The notes: generated by a model from the letters alone, not told the origin. 25,000 nt of DNA from Candidatus Tectimicrobiota bacterium (GCA_026005175.1 BPKO01000002.1:1-25000); one strand, 5' to 3'; positions 7,617 through 16,524 are shown, counted from the first letter of the stretch. Made by a program: numbers and translations.

Positions 7617-8798
7617 TCAGCCGGCGCCGAGGAGGGCGTGGACCTGGCGCAGCAGGGCTTCGGGAGTAAAGGGCTTGGCGAGCACCGCCTCGGCCACCGC
7701 AGCGCCGTAGCGCTGCGCCAGCACCCCTGGCGGATAGCCGGAAATGAGGAGGACTTTGAGGTCGGGATGGCGGGCGCGAAGGCAAGCGGCCAGGGTGGGG
7801 CCGCTGAGCTGCGGCAAGACGACGTCGGCGAGCAGCACGTCGACCGGCTGTTCTTGGGCCAGGCGCAGGGCCTCGCTGGCCGAGCCGGCGGCCAGCACCG
7901 TGTAGCCCTGGCGCTGCAAGACGGCGCGTACCAGCTGGCGCACCTCGGCGTCGTCTTCCACCAGCAAAATGCGCCCCGCACCGCGCGGCAGCGGCGCCGC
8001 CTGCGGCGCCGGAGAGGAGGCCGCGTCGGGCGCGGCCCGCGGCAAGTACACGGTTACCGTAGTCCCTTGGCCCGGGGCGCTGCGCACCGCGAGCAGGCCC
8101 CGGTGCTGGCGCACGATCTGCGCCACGAGCGTCAGGCCGAGGCCGGTGCCGTGGGCTTTGGTGGAAAAGAAGGGGGTGAAGAGCTGCGCCTGCACCGCGG
8201 CGTCCATGCCGCAGCCGGTGTCTGCGACGGCCAGCTTTACGGCCGGCCCGCGCTGCGGCGCCTCGGTTGCCACCTCGGCAAAGTCGGCGTTGGCGGTGTG
8301 AATCGCCAGCCGGCCGCCCTCGGGCATGGCGTCACAGGCGTTGCGCACCAGGTTGAGGAGCACCTGGGCCAGGGCCGCCGGATCCCCACAGACCTCGCCC
8401 AGGTCGGGCGCCAGGCAGGTTTCAAGGGAAATCGCCTCGCCCAGCAGGGCCTGCAGCAGCCGGCTGAAGTCGGCGATCAGGCGGTTCAAGTTCACGGCCT
8501 GCCGCGGCTGCCCGCGGCCGCAGGCAAGCAGCTGGCGGGCAAGGGCTGCTGCTTGCTGGGCGGCCCGGAGCACGGCCTCGAGCTCGGCGCGCCGCGGCGC
8601 CGAGCCGCGCTGCAGCAAGAGCTCGCTGTAGCCGCCGATCACCGTCAGCAGGTTGTTGAGTTCGTGGAGAACGCCGCCGGCCACCCGTCCCAGGGTGGCC
8701 AGCCCCTGGAGCTGCTGCCACGCCGTGGCCGTCAGGGTCACCTCTTCGGCGCCGGCGTCTTGGCGAGAAGCGGTCACGCCCCTGGCCTCACGAGGCAC
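7617..8798 (-). CDS. Soluble hybrid histidine kinase (HisKA-HATPase-REC)
   Basis: The protein has 393 residues and no transmembrane or PAS domain. Only about 35 residues precede the H-box (GGVLHELNNLLTVIGGYSELL, His45). The ATPase domain shows an N-box (LVRNACDAMPEGG), DTGCGMD, FTPFFSTKAHGTGLGL and a G2-like GQGT. A receiver domain (about residues 275-390) ends the protein, with VEDDAEVR, Asp in LLADVVLPQL and Lys in LAKPF. It therefore autophosphorylates and can pass the phosphate to its own receiver. The input must come through a partner. The GTG start at 8798 overlaps the Fis-type gene by 11 bases. GTG 8777, with GAGG 8 bases upstream, is an equally good start. It is co-transcribed with the Fis-type gene from the sigma-54 promoter. 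The HELNN box is typical of NtrB-like kinases. Confidence 0.9.
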   Translation of the reverse strand: MPREARGVTASRQDAGAEEVTLTATAWQQLQGLATLGRVAGGVLHELNNLLTVIGGYSELLLQRGSAPRRAELEAVLRAAQQAAALARQLLACGRGQPRQAVNLNRLIADFSRLLQALLGEAISLETCLAPDLGEVCGDPAALAQVLLNLVRNACDAMPEGGRLAIHTANADFAEVATEAPQRGPAVKLAVADTGCGMDAAVQAQLFTPFFSTKAHGTGLGLTLVAQIVRQHRGLLAVRSAPGQGTTVTVYLPRAAPDAASSPAPQAAPLPRGAGRILLVEDDAEVRQLVRAVLQRQGYTVLAAGSASEALRLAQEQPVDVLLADVVLPQLSGPTLAACLRARHPDLKVLLISGYPPGVLAQRYGAAVAEAVLAKPFTPEALLRQVHALLGAG

Positions 8799-9123
8799 GC
8801 TGGCTGGCCGGGGCCGCCTCGGGCGTGCCGTAGGGCATTTCGGGCATGGCGCGCAGCTTGCGCCGCAGCGTCTGCGGCGAGAGGCGCAGCAGGCGCGCTG
8901 CGGCGGCGAGGTTGCCGCCGCTGGCCTGCAAGGCCCTGAGAATGAGCGCCCGCTCGAGCTGGTAGACCACGGCGGCGGTGATCTCGGGCAGCGACCAGCC
9001 CTGGCGCAGCGCCTGCACCGCCGCTTCCAGGTTGAAAAAACGCATGGCGGGAAGGCGGCCCGTCTCCAGCGAGCGGGCCAGGGCTTCGGCCGCCACGGGG
9101 TCTAAGAGCGAGACGGCAGGCAT
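8788..9123 (-). CDS. Small Fis-type helix-turn-helix protein
   Basis: This 111-residue protein has a C-terminal Fis/HTH_8 motif (about residues 54-92): LERALILRALQASGGNLAAA followed by ARLLRLSPQTLRRKL. This is the same fold as the DNA-binding end of sigma-54 activators, but there is no AAA or receiver domain. It probably acts as a free-standing DNA-binding or architectural protein, or pairs with the kinase encoded next to it. AGGAGG lies 6 bases before the ATG. It is the first gene after the sigma-54 promoter and overlaps the hybrid kinase gene. The N-terminal 50 residues match nothing I recognise. The DNA target is unknown. Confidence 0.82.
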   Translation of the reverse strand: MPAVSLLDPVAAEALARSLETGRLPAMRFFNLEAAVQALRQGWSLPEITAAVVYQLERALILRALQASGGNLAAAARLLRLSPQTLRRKLRAMPEMPYGTPEAAPASQRAS

Positions 9124-9179
9124 GGCATTCCTCCTCGTTCAGCAACCGCAATCGTGCGCTCGGCATGCGTCTTTACAGA

Positions 9180-9194
9180 GCAAAGGGCGTGCCG
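9180..9194 (-). promoter_or_regulatory. sigma-54 promoter of the Fis-type/hybrid-kinase operon
   Basis: The minus strand reads CGGCAC-GCCCT-TTGC, with the invariant GG and GC 10 bases apart. The start of transcription would lie near 9168, about 45 bases before the ATG at 9123. The core GGCACGCCC(T/C)TTGCTC matches the PEP-CTERM promoter at 3630-3644. Confidence 0.85.
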
Positions 9195-9257
9195 AGGCGC
9201 CTGCGCCTTGTAAGGCCAGCCGCCGCCGTGCCCGCTGCGGCAAGACCGGGACAGGGT

Positions 9258-9275
9258 TGTCGCCAGCAAGCGACA
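9258..9275. promoter_or_regulatory. GlrR-type enhancer site, TGTC-N10-GACA (proximal)
   Basis: TGTCGCCAGCAAGCGACA is a perfect TGTCGC-N6-GCGACA palindrome centred about 73 bases upstream of the -24 element. TGTC-N10-GACA is the known recognition pattern of enterobacterial GlrR/QseF. A glrR homologue ends 63 bases away. Confidence 0.85.
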
Positions 9276-9313
9276 CAAGGAGCACGGGATCCTGCGTTTT
9301 CAGGGCCTTAGGC

Positions 9314-9331
9314 TGTCGCCGGCAAGCGACA
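9314..9331. promoter_or_regulatory. GlrR-type enhancer site, TGTC-N10-GACA (distal)
   Basis: TGTCGCCGGCAAGCGACA is identical to the proximal site except for one central base, and C/G pairs flank it. The centres are 56 bases apart. It lies only 6 bases past the glrR stop codon, outside any gene. Confidence 0.85.
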
Positions 9332-9337
9332 GGGGAG

Positions 9338-10717
<1,380 letters not shown>

Positions 10718-10731
10718 AAACGCGCCTTCGT

Positions 10732-11403
10732 TCAAGTCGCAGGCATCTGGGGGCGCTTGCGCTCGTGCAAGCGCTTTTCGATGTGCTTGAGCTCGTCGAT
10801 CATCTTTTGCAAATTCTCTACCAACTGCCGCTCCTGCTGCAGCTGTTTTCGGCACTGCTGGCGGGCAGCCTGGGAGGCTTTGGCTTCCGCGTGCAGCTGC
10901 TGGCAGGTGCGCTCCAGCGCCTGCTTTTCCAGCCGCACCGCTTCCAGCTGGGCGCGCACCGTCTGGTAGAGGACGGCGTTTTTCTGGCCGTCGCCGACCA
11001 GCTGCCCCAGCAAGGCAGCAAAGTGCTTGCCGGCGCCCTCGGGGGCTTGCTCGCCGTAAGCGCGCAAAAGGGTCAGGGCGCGGGCCGGGTCGCGAAACGG
11101 CGCGTCGGGCAGCAGCAAGAGCAGGCTCAGGCGCAGGGCGTTGTCGCCGTGGGCGGCGTAGCGCGCCGCTTCTTCCTCGTAGCGGGCCTGGAGCTGGGCT
11201 GCCGGAAGCGCTTGCAGCTGCTGGTAGTCGCGCAGCAGCGCTGCCAGGTCGGCGTCGCGGCTCAGCCGCAGGCGCCACGGGCCGGCACAGGCGGCCAGCA
11301 GCAGCAAGAGCCCTGCGCAGAGCAGGCTCCAGCTGGCCAGGCGGCGCGCTTCAGGCCGGCTGCGCGGGCAAGACGACGCGGAAGTGGGCACCGGTGGGAA
11401 CAT
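10732..11403 (-). CDS. qseG: QseG/YfhG-like lipoprotein
   Basis: A lipoprotein signal with the lipobox LLAAC (Cys39 from the chosen ATG) is followed by a helical domain. A long charged coiled coil forms the C-terminal third (residues about 140-215, rich in Gln, Glu, Lys and Arg). In enterobacteria QseG sits between qseE/glrK and qseF/glrR and acts as an envelope partner of the kinase, and the gene position here is the same. The start is uncertain. ATG 11403 overlaps the kinase gene by 53 bases and leaves a long n-region; GTG 11391 is an alternative, and neither has a clear ribosome site. Translation is probably coupled to glrK. The family call rests on synteny, length and architecture more than on a recognisable motif. 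Confidence 0.75.
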   Translation of the reverse strand: MFPPVPTSASSCPRSRPEARRLASWSLLCAGLLLLLAACAGPWRLRLSRDADLAALLRDYQQLQALPAAQLQARYEEEAARYAAHGDNALRLSLLLLLPDAPFRDPARALTLLRAYGEQAPEGAGKHFAALLGQLVGDGQKNAVLYQTVRAQLEAVRLEKQALERTCQQLHAEAKASQAARQQCRKQLQQERQLVENLQKMIDELKHIEKRLHERKRPQMPAT

Positions 11404-12778
11404 CGTGCAGGACTTCGATGCGGCCGTTGAGGGCGGCCAGGTACTCCTTGGCAATCGCCAGGCCCAGGCCGCTGCCGCTGATGATGCCTTGCGGCGACGG
11501 GGTGCTCTGATAAAAGGCCTCAAAAACCCGCTCCTTGTCTTCCGGGGCAATGCCGGGGCCCGAGTCCACCACGTCGAGGATGGCGGCGTCGGACCGGCGC
11601 TGCAGCGAAATGCGAATGGTTCCCCCGTCCGGGGTGTACTTGACGGCGTTGGAGAGCAGGTTGTCGATGACGATGCGCAGCTTCTCGTCGTCGCCCCAGA
11701 CCAGGGTTTCGGTGGCGGCAATCTCCAGGTGCAGCTTTTTGGCAATGAGAACCGGCTTGTGGTCCACCGTCACCTCTTCGAGCACGCGGTGCAGGGGCAC
11801 CGGCTTGAGCGCCGGCACGGCCTGGCGCGCCTGCACCACGCTGAAGCGCAGCAAGTCCTCGATGAGCTTGTGCAAGTGCACGCACTTCTGGCGCAGGATG
11901 TGGACGATTTCCCGCTGCTGCGCGGTGAGGGGGCCGACCACCTCCTCGGCTAGCAGCTCCACCCCCTCGCGGATGGCGGTGAGCGGCGTTTTGAGCTCGT
12001 GCGAGACGTTGCGCAGGAACTTGGTCTTGGCCGCTTCGAGCTCCTGCAGGCGCCGGCGTAGCCAGTCGAGGCGCTGCCCCACCTGCTCGAGGTCGCGCGG
12101 CCCGCGAATGGCGATCGCGGAGGCGAAGTCGCCTTCCCCCAGCCGCCGGATGGCGTGGTCGAGCTGGCGGATGGGGCGGGCGATGAGGAGCACGAAAATG
12201 GCGGTGAAAAGCAGCGCCCCGGGCACCAGCCCCACCGCCTGCCACAGCAGCGTGCGCTGCGCGGCGCTGGCTGCCGCCTGCATGGCGGCCACTTCGCGGT
12301 CGACCAGATCGCTGCTTTCGGCAAGCAGCTGCCGCGCCGTCTCGGTGAGCGCGGCAAAAGCGCTCAGCGCCTGGCCCTGCGGCGCCGCCGGCGGCTGCCG
12401 CAGGGCGGCAGAGACGGCTTCCTCCTGCGCTAGCATGGCCTGGAGCTGCTGCTGCTGCGCCCCTGCAAGCGGCAGGTTGGCCATGTTGGCCGCCGTTTGC
12501 CGAAAGCGGGCGCGGGCGGCGGCGTAGGCGTCGAGCAGCTCGGCATCGCCCAGCACCTGGTACTGCCGGGCGTGGCGCTCCATGGTGAGCAGCTGGTCGT
12601 AAAGGGCGCGGAAGCCCTGGGTAACCACCACCGCGCGGTAGACCGCTTGCTGGCTGCGCTCGGCAAGGCGGTCGACGGCGACGGTGGCCACGACGATGCC
12701 CAGGATGAGGGGAAAGGCAACCAGGCAGAAGCCCAGCAGCACTAACTTGACGAACGATTTGGGACGATAAAGGGCCAT
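11351..12778 (-). CDS. glrK: GlrK/QseE-like membrane sensor histidine kinase
   Basis: The protein has 475 residues. Transmembrane helix 1 spans about 12-34 and helix 2 about 180-200. The helical region between them would face the periplasm. HAMP follows (RPIRQLDHAIRRLGEGDF, about 201-250), then the H-box NVSHELKTPLTAIREG with His260. The ATPase domain has IDNLLSNAVKYTPDGG, DSGPGI, FEAFYQ and GSGLGLAI. It would phosphorylate Asp61 of the GlrR-like regulator encoded two genes on. The start at ATG 12778 is preferred over the upstream open frame (to 12913) because a strong promoter with its start near 12802 lies between them. The next two genes overlap or follow closely, giving one operon. The stimulus cannot be told from the sequence. 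Confidence 0.9.
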   Translation of the reverse strand: MALYRPKSFVKLVLLGFCLVAFPLILGIVVATVAVDRLAERSQQAVYRAVVVTQGFRALYDQLLTMERHARQYQVLGDAELLDAYAAARARFRQTAANMANLPLAGAQQQQLQAMLAQEEAVSAALRQPPAAPQGQALSAFAALTETARQLLAESSDLVDREVAAMQAAASAAQRTLLWQAVGLVPGALLFTAIFVLLIARPIRQLDHAIRRLGEGDFASAIAIRGPRDLEQVGQRLDWLRRRLQELEAAKTKFLRNVSHELKTPLTAIREGVELLAEEVVGPLTAQQREIVHILRQKCVHLHKLIEDLLRFSVVQARQAVPALKPVPLHRVLEEVTVDHKPVLIAKKLHLEIAATETLVWGDDEKLRIVIDNLLSNAVKYTPDGGTIRISLQRRSDAAILDVVDSGPGIAPEDKERVFEAFYQSTPSPQGIISGSGLGLAIAKEYLAALNGRIEVLHDVPTGAHFRVVLPAQPA

Positions 12779-12808
12779 GGCACGTCTCGCTTGCTGTGCG
12801 GTGGCAGC

Positions 12809-12837
12809 ACTGTACGCCGGCGCGGCCTGCTTGTCAA
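12809..12837 (-). promoter_or_regulatory. Sigma-70 promoter of glrK-qseG-glrR
   Basis: On the minus strand: TTGACA (12832-12837), 17-base spacer, TACAGT (12809-12814). The -35 is perfect and the -10 is 4/6. Transcription would begin near 12802, about 24 bases before the ATG of the kinase gene. The promoter lies in the divergent gap shared with the aminotransferase gene. Confidence 0.8.
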
Positions 12838-12851
12838 GCCCTTTGGCGGTG

Positions 12852-12870
12852 TGCCCCGCGCAGCGGGGCA
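12852..12870 (+). promoter_or_regulatory. Leader hairpin before the aminotransferase gene
   Basis: TGCCCCGC, loop GCA, GCGGGGCA: an 8-bp perfect stem ending 14 bases before the AAGGAG ribosome site of the gene starting at 12897. There is no T run, so it is not an obvious terminator. It could stabilise the leader or serve as a protein-binding inverted repeat. Confidence 0.4.
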
Positions 12871-12896
12871 GGCAACTTAGAAGAAGGAGCGGTTCC

Positions 12897-14063
12897 GTGG
12901 TGGAGTGGCGCATTCCCCTTGCCGACCTCGAGCTCGACGAGACCGAAGTGCGCGCCGTGGCAGAGGTGCTGCGGTCGCGCTGGCTGTCGATGGGGCCGCT
13001 GACCGCCGAGTTCGAGCGGCGCTTTGCCGCTTACCTTGGCGTCAAGCACGCCCTGGCGGTGAGCAGCGGCACCGCCGCCCTGCACCTGGCCCACCTCGCC
13101 CTGGGGGCGGGGCCGGGCGATCGCGTGCTGTGCCCGGCCCTTACTTTTGTGGCTACCGCCAATGCCATTTGCTACAGCGGCGCGCAGCCGGTGTTCGTCG
13201 ACATCACCAGCCCCGACGACCTCAACCTGTCGCCCGACGACGCGGCGGCCAAAATCGACGCCACCACCCGCGGCATCTGCGTGGTGCACTACGGCGGCTA
13301 CGCCTGCGACATGGAGCGCATCGGCCGCCTGGCGCGCGCCCACGGCCTCTACGTGGTGGAAGACGCCGCCCATGCCCCGGGAGCGGCCTGCTGGGTGAGC
13401 GACGGCGAGGGCACGCTGGTGCTCAAAAAGTGCGGCAGCCTGGGCGACGTGGGCTGCTTTAGCTTCTTTGCCAACAAGAACCTGACCACCGCCGAGGGCG
13501 GCATGCTCACCACCAACAGCGATGCAGTGGCCGAGAAGCTGCGCCTGCTGCGCTCGCACGGCATGACCAGCCTCACCTGGGACCGCCAGCAAGGGCACAG
13601 CTTCAGCTACGACGTGGTGGCCCTGGGGTTCAACTACCGCCTCGACGAGCTGCGCGCCGCCCTGGGGCTGGTGCAGCTCGACAGGCTCGAGGCCAACAAC
13701 CGCCGGCGCCAGCAGGTGGTGGCCTGGTACCGCCAGGCGCTGGCCGAGCTGCCGGACATCGGCGTGCCCTTTGCCGGCGTCACCACCCCCTCGGCCTACC
13801 ACCTCATGCCCGTTCTCTTGCCCCCCGGGGTTGACCGCACCCGCCTCATGCAGCACTTGCGGGCGCGCGGCATTCAGAGCAGCATCCACTACCCGCCGAT
13901 CCACCGCTTTGCCCACTACCGCCGCGCGGCAGGCCAGGTGCACCTACCGGTGACCGAGGCGGTGGCCGCGCGGCTCCTCACCCTGCCGCTGTACCCCGCC
14001 ATGCGCCGCGAAGACGTGCAGGCGGTGGTGGCGGCCCTGCGCGACGGACTGGCTGCGGCGTAA
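12897..14063 (+). CDS. DegT/DnrJ/EryC1/StrS-type sugar aminotransferase
   Basis: This is a PLP enzyme of 388 residues that would transfer an amino group to a keto group on a nucleotide sugar, giving amino sugars for surface polysaccharide. The family pattern is clear. MGPLTAEFERRFAAYLGVKHALAVSSGTAALHLA comes first in the N-terminal part (split here over residues 32-65). VVEDAAHAPGA follows, with the cofactor-binding Asp, then SFFANKNLTTAEGGML with the Schiff-base Lys194, then GFNYRLDELRAALGLVQL. The C-terminal HYPPIH segment is also typical. The start is GTG 12897, 7 bases after AAGGAG. Its position next to MurJ-like and EPS-type genes fits an envelope role. The exact sugar is not predictable. 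It is transcribed divergently from glrK and ends 6 bases before the convergent glycosylase gene. Confidence 0.92.
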   Translation: MVEWRIPLADLELDETEVRAVAEVLRSRWLSMGPLTAEFERRFAAYLGVKHALAVSSGTAALHLAHLALGAGPGDRVLCPALTFVATANAICYSGAQPVFVDITSPDDLNLSPDDAAAKIDATTRGICVVHYGGYACDMERIGRLARAHGLYVVEDAAHAPGAACWVSDGEGTLVLKKCGSLGDVGCFSFFANKNLTTAEGGMLTTNSDAVAEKLRLLRSHGMTSLTWDRQQGHSFSYDVVALGFNYRLDELRAALGLVQLDRLEANNRRRQQVVAWYRQALAELPDIGVPFAGVTTPSAYHLMPVLLPPGVDRTRLMQHLRARGIQSSIHYPPIHRFAHYRRAAGQVHLPVTEAVAARLLTLPLYPAMRREDVQAVVAALRDGLAAA

Positions 14064-14069
14064 GGCGGT

Positions 14070-14765
14070 CTAGCGCCCCGCCAGCAGGGCGCGTGCGGTG
14101 GCAAACACGGCCTCCAGCATGGGGCGGGTGAGGCGGCCGGTCTGCGTGTTCTGGCGGCTGGGGTGGTAAGAGGGCAGCAGGCTGTAGCGGCCGCCAGCCA
14201 GGGCGTAGAGGCGGCCGTGGGCAAAGCGGGGCAGGGGCCGGGGCAGGTCGAGGCCCAGGTGGCGGCAGAGGCGCAGGCAGGCGTCAAAGGCGATGCGCCC
14301 CAGCGGCACGATCACCTGCACGCGGGGAAGCCGCTGCCACTCCTGCACCAGGTAAGGGAAGCAGTTGGCGATTTCTTGCCGCAGCGGCTTGTTGCCAGGG
14401 GGCGCGCAGCGCACCACCTGGGTGATGTAGCAGTCGTGCAGGCGCAGGCCGTCGTCGCGGTGGCGGGAGGTAGGCTGGTTGGCAAAGCCGGCCGCGTACA
14501 GCGCCGCAAACAGCCAGTCTCCGCTCTGGTCGCCGGTAAAGGTGCGGCCGGTGCGGTTGCCGCCGTGGGCGGCGGGAGCCAGGCCCACCACCAGCAGCCG
14601 CGCCGCCGCGTCGCCAAAGCCGGGAACCGGCTTGCCCCAGTAGGGCAGGTGGCGGAAGCGGCGCACCTTGCGTGCGGCCACCTCCTGGCGGTACTGCACC
14701 AGCCGCGGGCAGCGGCAGCAGGCCACGATGGTTTGCTGGAGGCGGTCAAGCGCCTGACATGCCAC
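14070..14765 (-). CDS. Fe-S uracil-DNA glycosylase (family 5-like)
   Basis: This is a DNA repair enzyme that would remove uracil, and possibly other deaminated bases, from DNA. It has 231 residues. Four cluster Cys positions of family 4/5 glycosylases are visible: C16 or C17 with C19 in VACCRCPRL, C120 in VVRCAPPGNKP and C135 in IANCFPYL. The active-site motif is GLAPAAHGGNRTGRTFTGD (61-79), where Ala-Pro-Ala replaces the Glu-Pro-Gly of family 4, as in family 5 (UDGb). The C-terminal motif is HPSRQNTQTGR. The start is GTG 14765 with no ribosome site, only 13 bases past a strong hairpin that should end transcription from the preceding gene. How it is expressed is therefore unclear. Confidence 0.88.
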   Translation of the reverse strand: MACQALDRLQQTIVACCRCPRLVQYRQEVAARKVRRFRHLPYWGKPVPGFGDAAARLLVVGLAPAAHGGNRTGRTFTGDQSGDWLFAALYAAGFANQPTSRHRDDGLRLHDCYITQVVRCAPPGNKPLRQEIANCFPYLVQEWQRLPRVQVIVPLGRIAFDACLRLCRHLGLDLPRPLPRFAHGRLYALAGGRYSLLPSYHPSRQNTQTGRLTRPMLEAVFATARALLAGR

Positions 14766-14778
14766 GGCTAATGAAAAG

Positions 14779-14804
14779 CCCCTACCCGCAGCCGCGGGTA
14801 GGGG
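14779..14804 (-). terminator. Rho-independent terminator of the small secreted-protein gene
   Basis: An 11-bp perfect stem (CCCCTACCCGC pairing with GCGGGTAGGGG) with a 4-base loop, followed on the minus strand by CTTTTC. It lies 9 bases after the stop of the 75-residue gene. Confidence 0.8.
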
Positions 14805-14813
14805 AAAAGCGGG

Positions 14814-15041
14814 TTAGTTTTTGGGCGCCGGGGCCGGCGTAGCCGGCTTGTCTTGCTGCGCCAGCACCAAGGTGCCCGCCTCCTCGGTGGGGTTAGCAGG
14901 GGCTTTGGTTTTCTCTGCTTCCGGGGTGGCCTTGACGGTGCTGGTGAGGGTGGCATGGCCGCAGTCGCCAAAGGCCAAAGCCGCCCCCGCCACGCCCAGA
15001 ACCAGCCCCAGGGCCAGCATCAGAGCCAGCAGGCGCTTCAT
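14814..15041 (-). CDS. Small secreted protein, 75 residues, unknown function
   Basis: A clean signal peptide (MKR start, hydrophobic residues 4-18, ALAFG cleavage near residue 23) is followed by about 50 mature residues with one Cys in DCGHATLTSTV and a low-complexity Ala/Pro/Thr/Lys tail. I do not recognise the family. The expression signals are strong: a perfect TTGACA -35 with 17-base spacing, AGAAGGAGG 5 bases before the ATG, and an 11-bp terminator hairpin. It is therefore a self-contained transcription unit, probably well expressed. Being short and disordered, it could be a periplasmic or surface peptide. A single Cys-His pair hints at metal or heme contact, but nothing more can be said. 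Confidence 0.75.
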   Translation of the reverse strand: MKRLLALMLALGLVLGVAGAALAFGDCGHATLTSTVKATPEAEKTKAPANPTEEAGTLVLAQQDKPATPAPAPKN

Positions 15042-15079
15042 TGCCGCCTCCTTCTGGTTGGGGGAACGATTGTTTTTCT

Positions 15080-15108
15080 AAGTTACTCCTTTGTCCGCGC
15101 GGTGTCAA
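15080..15108 (-). promoter_or_regulatory. Sigma-70 promoter of the small secreted-protein gene
   Basis: On the minus strand: TTGACA (15103-15108), 17-base spacer, TAACTT (15080-15085). It overlaps the last codons of the murJ-like gene, so the small gene is uncoupled from it. Confidence 0.75.
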
Positions 15109-16465
15109 GCGGCGGGCCGGCCGGGCAGCGGCGCTGCCACAGGACGAAGAGGGCCAGGGCGCTGGCCAGCAGCGTCAGGCTGCGCGCCAGGGCAATGCCC
15201 CAGTGGCTAAACAGCCGCATGAAGACCAGGTCGGCCAGCACATTCACGCCAAAGGCGCCCAGGCCCACCCGCGCCGGCGTCATGGTGTCCTGCAGGGCGT
15301 AGAAGCAGCGGTGCAGCAGGTGCAGGCAGCCGTAAAAAGGCAGGCCCAGCAGGTAAGCGCGCAGCGCCTGCGCCGTGTGCAGGGTGTCGCTGGCCTGGAA
15401 GCGGCCGTACTCGTAGACCAAGCGGGTGAGCGGGCCGGCCAGCAGCACCCCGGCGGCCGCCACCGGCACCGTAAGCAGCAGGACCAGCCGCAGGCCGGTG
15501 CGGGCGCGTTGCCGCAGCAGGGCAAAAGCGCCGGCGTGGTAAGTGCGCGCCAGGTCGGTCAGCAGCACGGTGGAAAGCGGCACCACGCACAGGCTGGCCG
15601 GCAGCATGAAGAGCAAGAAAGCGTAGTTGAGCGCGGCAATCGCCCCGGGAAAGAGCAGCGAGGCCAGGGCGCGGTCCACCAGGGCGCCCAGGGGGGCTAG
15701 CAAGGTAGTGAGAAAGGCGCCCTGGGCCAGGCGGCGCAGGCGCCGCAGCCCAAGGCCAAAAGGCAGGCACGGCCGGTACGCAAGGCCGTAGCGGGCCAAA
15801 AAAGGGAATTGCAGCAGCAGCTGCGCCAGGGCGCCGGCCGAGACCCCCACCGCCAGGCTGACGATGCCCAGCGCCGGGGCCAGCCCCACCGCTGCGGCAA
15901 TCACCACCAGGTTGAAAACCACCCCCGCATACTCCGGGGCGCCGTAGTGGTCAAGCGTGTTGAGGGCGCCCTTGCACACCGAAAGCAGCGCCTGCACCAC
16001 CAGCATAGGCAGCATGAGGCGAAAGAGCAGCACCGCCAGGCGGTGCGTCTCGGCCGCCAGGCCCGGGGCAGCCGCCCGCATCAGCAGCGGCGCTGCCAGG
16101 GCCGCCAGGCCGGCCAGGGCCAAGCCGGCGAGCAGGCAGAGGGTAAAGAGGCCGCGAAAGAGCCGCTGCAGGGCCTGGCGGTCGTGGCGGTAAGCCGAGA
16201 GGATCGGCACCAGCACGCCTCCCAGGGGGCCGCTGAGCAGCACCACTTGCAGGATGCTGGGCACGGAGAACGCCACCACAAAGGCGTCCATAGCCGCCGT
16301 GGCGCCAAAGAGCCAGGCCTGCACCGCGGCGCGCAAGTAGCCTAGCGGGCGGCTGAGCAGGGTGGCGGTAACGATGGGCAGGCCGCGCCGCCACAGAGAA
16401 GGAAACGCCCCGGCGGCAGGCAAGCCAAGGCGCGGCCAGGGCGGGCCAGAGGGGATGTCCGGCAT
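15083..16465 (-). CDS. murJ: MurJ/MviN-family lipid flippase
   Basis: An integral membrane protein of 460 residues with about 13-14 hydrophobic helices. It belongs to the MOP exporter superfamily that flips undecaprenyl-linked precursors across the inner membrane. Family signs are LLSRPLGYLRAAVQAWLFG near the N-terminus, DAFVVAFSVPS, and FYALQDTMTPARVG in the C-terminal half (the FYAlqDt.tP signature). The ATG at 16465 follows GAGG by 6 bases. A longer frame to a GTG at 16537 starts inside the terminator of the preceding gene and is rejected. It could handle lipid II or another polyprenyl-linked glycan. The uppS-like and sugar aminotransferase genes nearby make surface glycan plausible, but sequence alone does not separate these. 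Confidence 0.88.
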   Translation of the reverse strand: MPDIPSGPPWPRLGLPAAGAFPSLWRRGLPIVTATLLSRPLGYLRAAVQAWLFGATAAMDAFVVAFSVPSILQVVLLSGPLGGVLVPILSAYRHDRQALQRLFRGLFTLCLLAGLALAGLAALAAPLLMRAAAPGLAAETHRLAVLLFRLMLPMLVVQALLSVCKGALNTLDHYGAPEYAGVVFNLVVIAAAVGLAPALGIVSLAVGVSAGALAQLLLQFPFLARYGLAYRPCLPFGLGLRRLRRLAQGAFLTTLLAPLGALVDRALASLLFPGAIAALNYAFLLFMLPASLCVVPLSTVLLTDLARTYHAGAFALLRQRARTGLRLVLLLTVPVAAAGVLLAGPLTRLVYEYGRFQASDTLHTAQALRAYLLGLPFYGCLHLLHRCFYALQDTMTPARVGLGAFGVNVLADLVFMRLFSHWGIALARSLTLLASALALFVLWQRRCPAGPPLDTARTKE

Positions 16466-16524
16466 GCGCAGCCTCGCGTGCGGCCCGCCGGCAGGAAGCG
16501 GGTGCGGCAGGCCAGGGTGCTTCG

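Noticed and set aside
7563-8939. 458-codon plus-strand open frame across the hybrid kinase
   Set aside because: Low-complexity antisense shadow of the kinase and Fis-type genes, which have clear domains.
9258-9331. Two near-identical palindromes read as CRISPR or transposon ends
   Set aside because: There are only two copies, no array, no target duplication and no transposase. Their place upstream of a sigma-54 promoter explains them better.
12779-12913. Upstream extension of the glrK open frame
   Set aside because: The near-consensus promoter (12809-12837) lies inside the extension, so these codons would not be transcribed.
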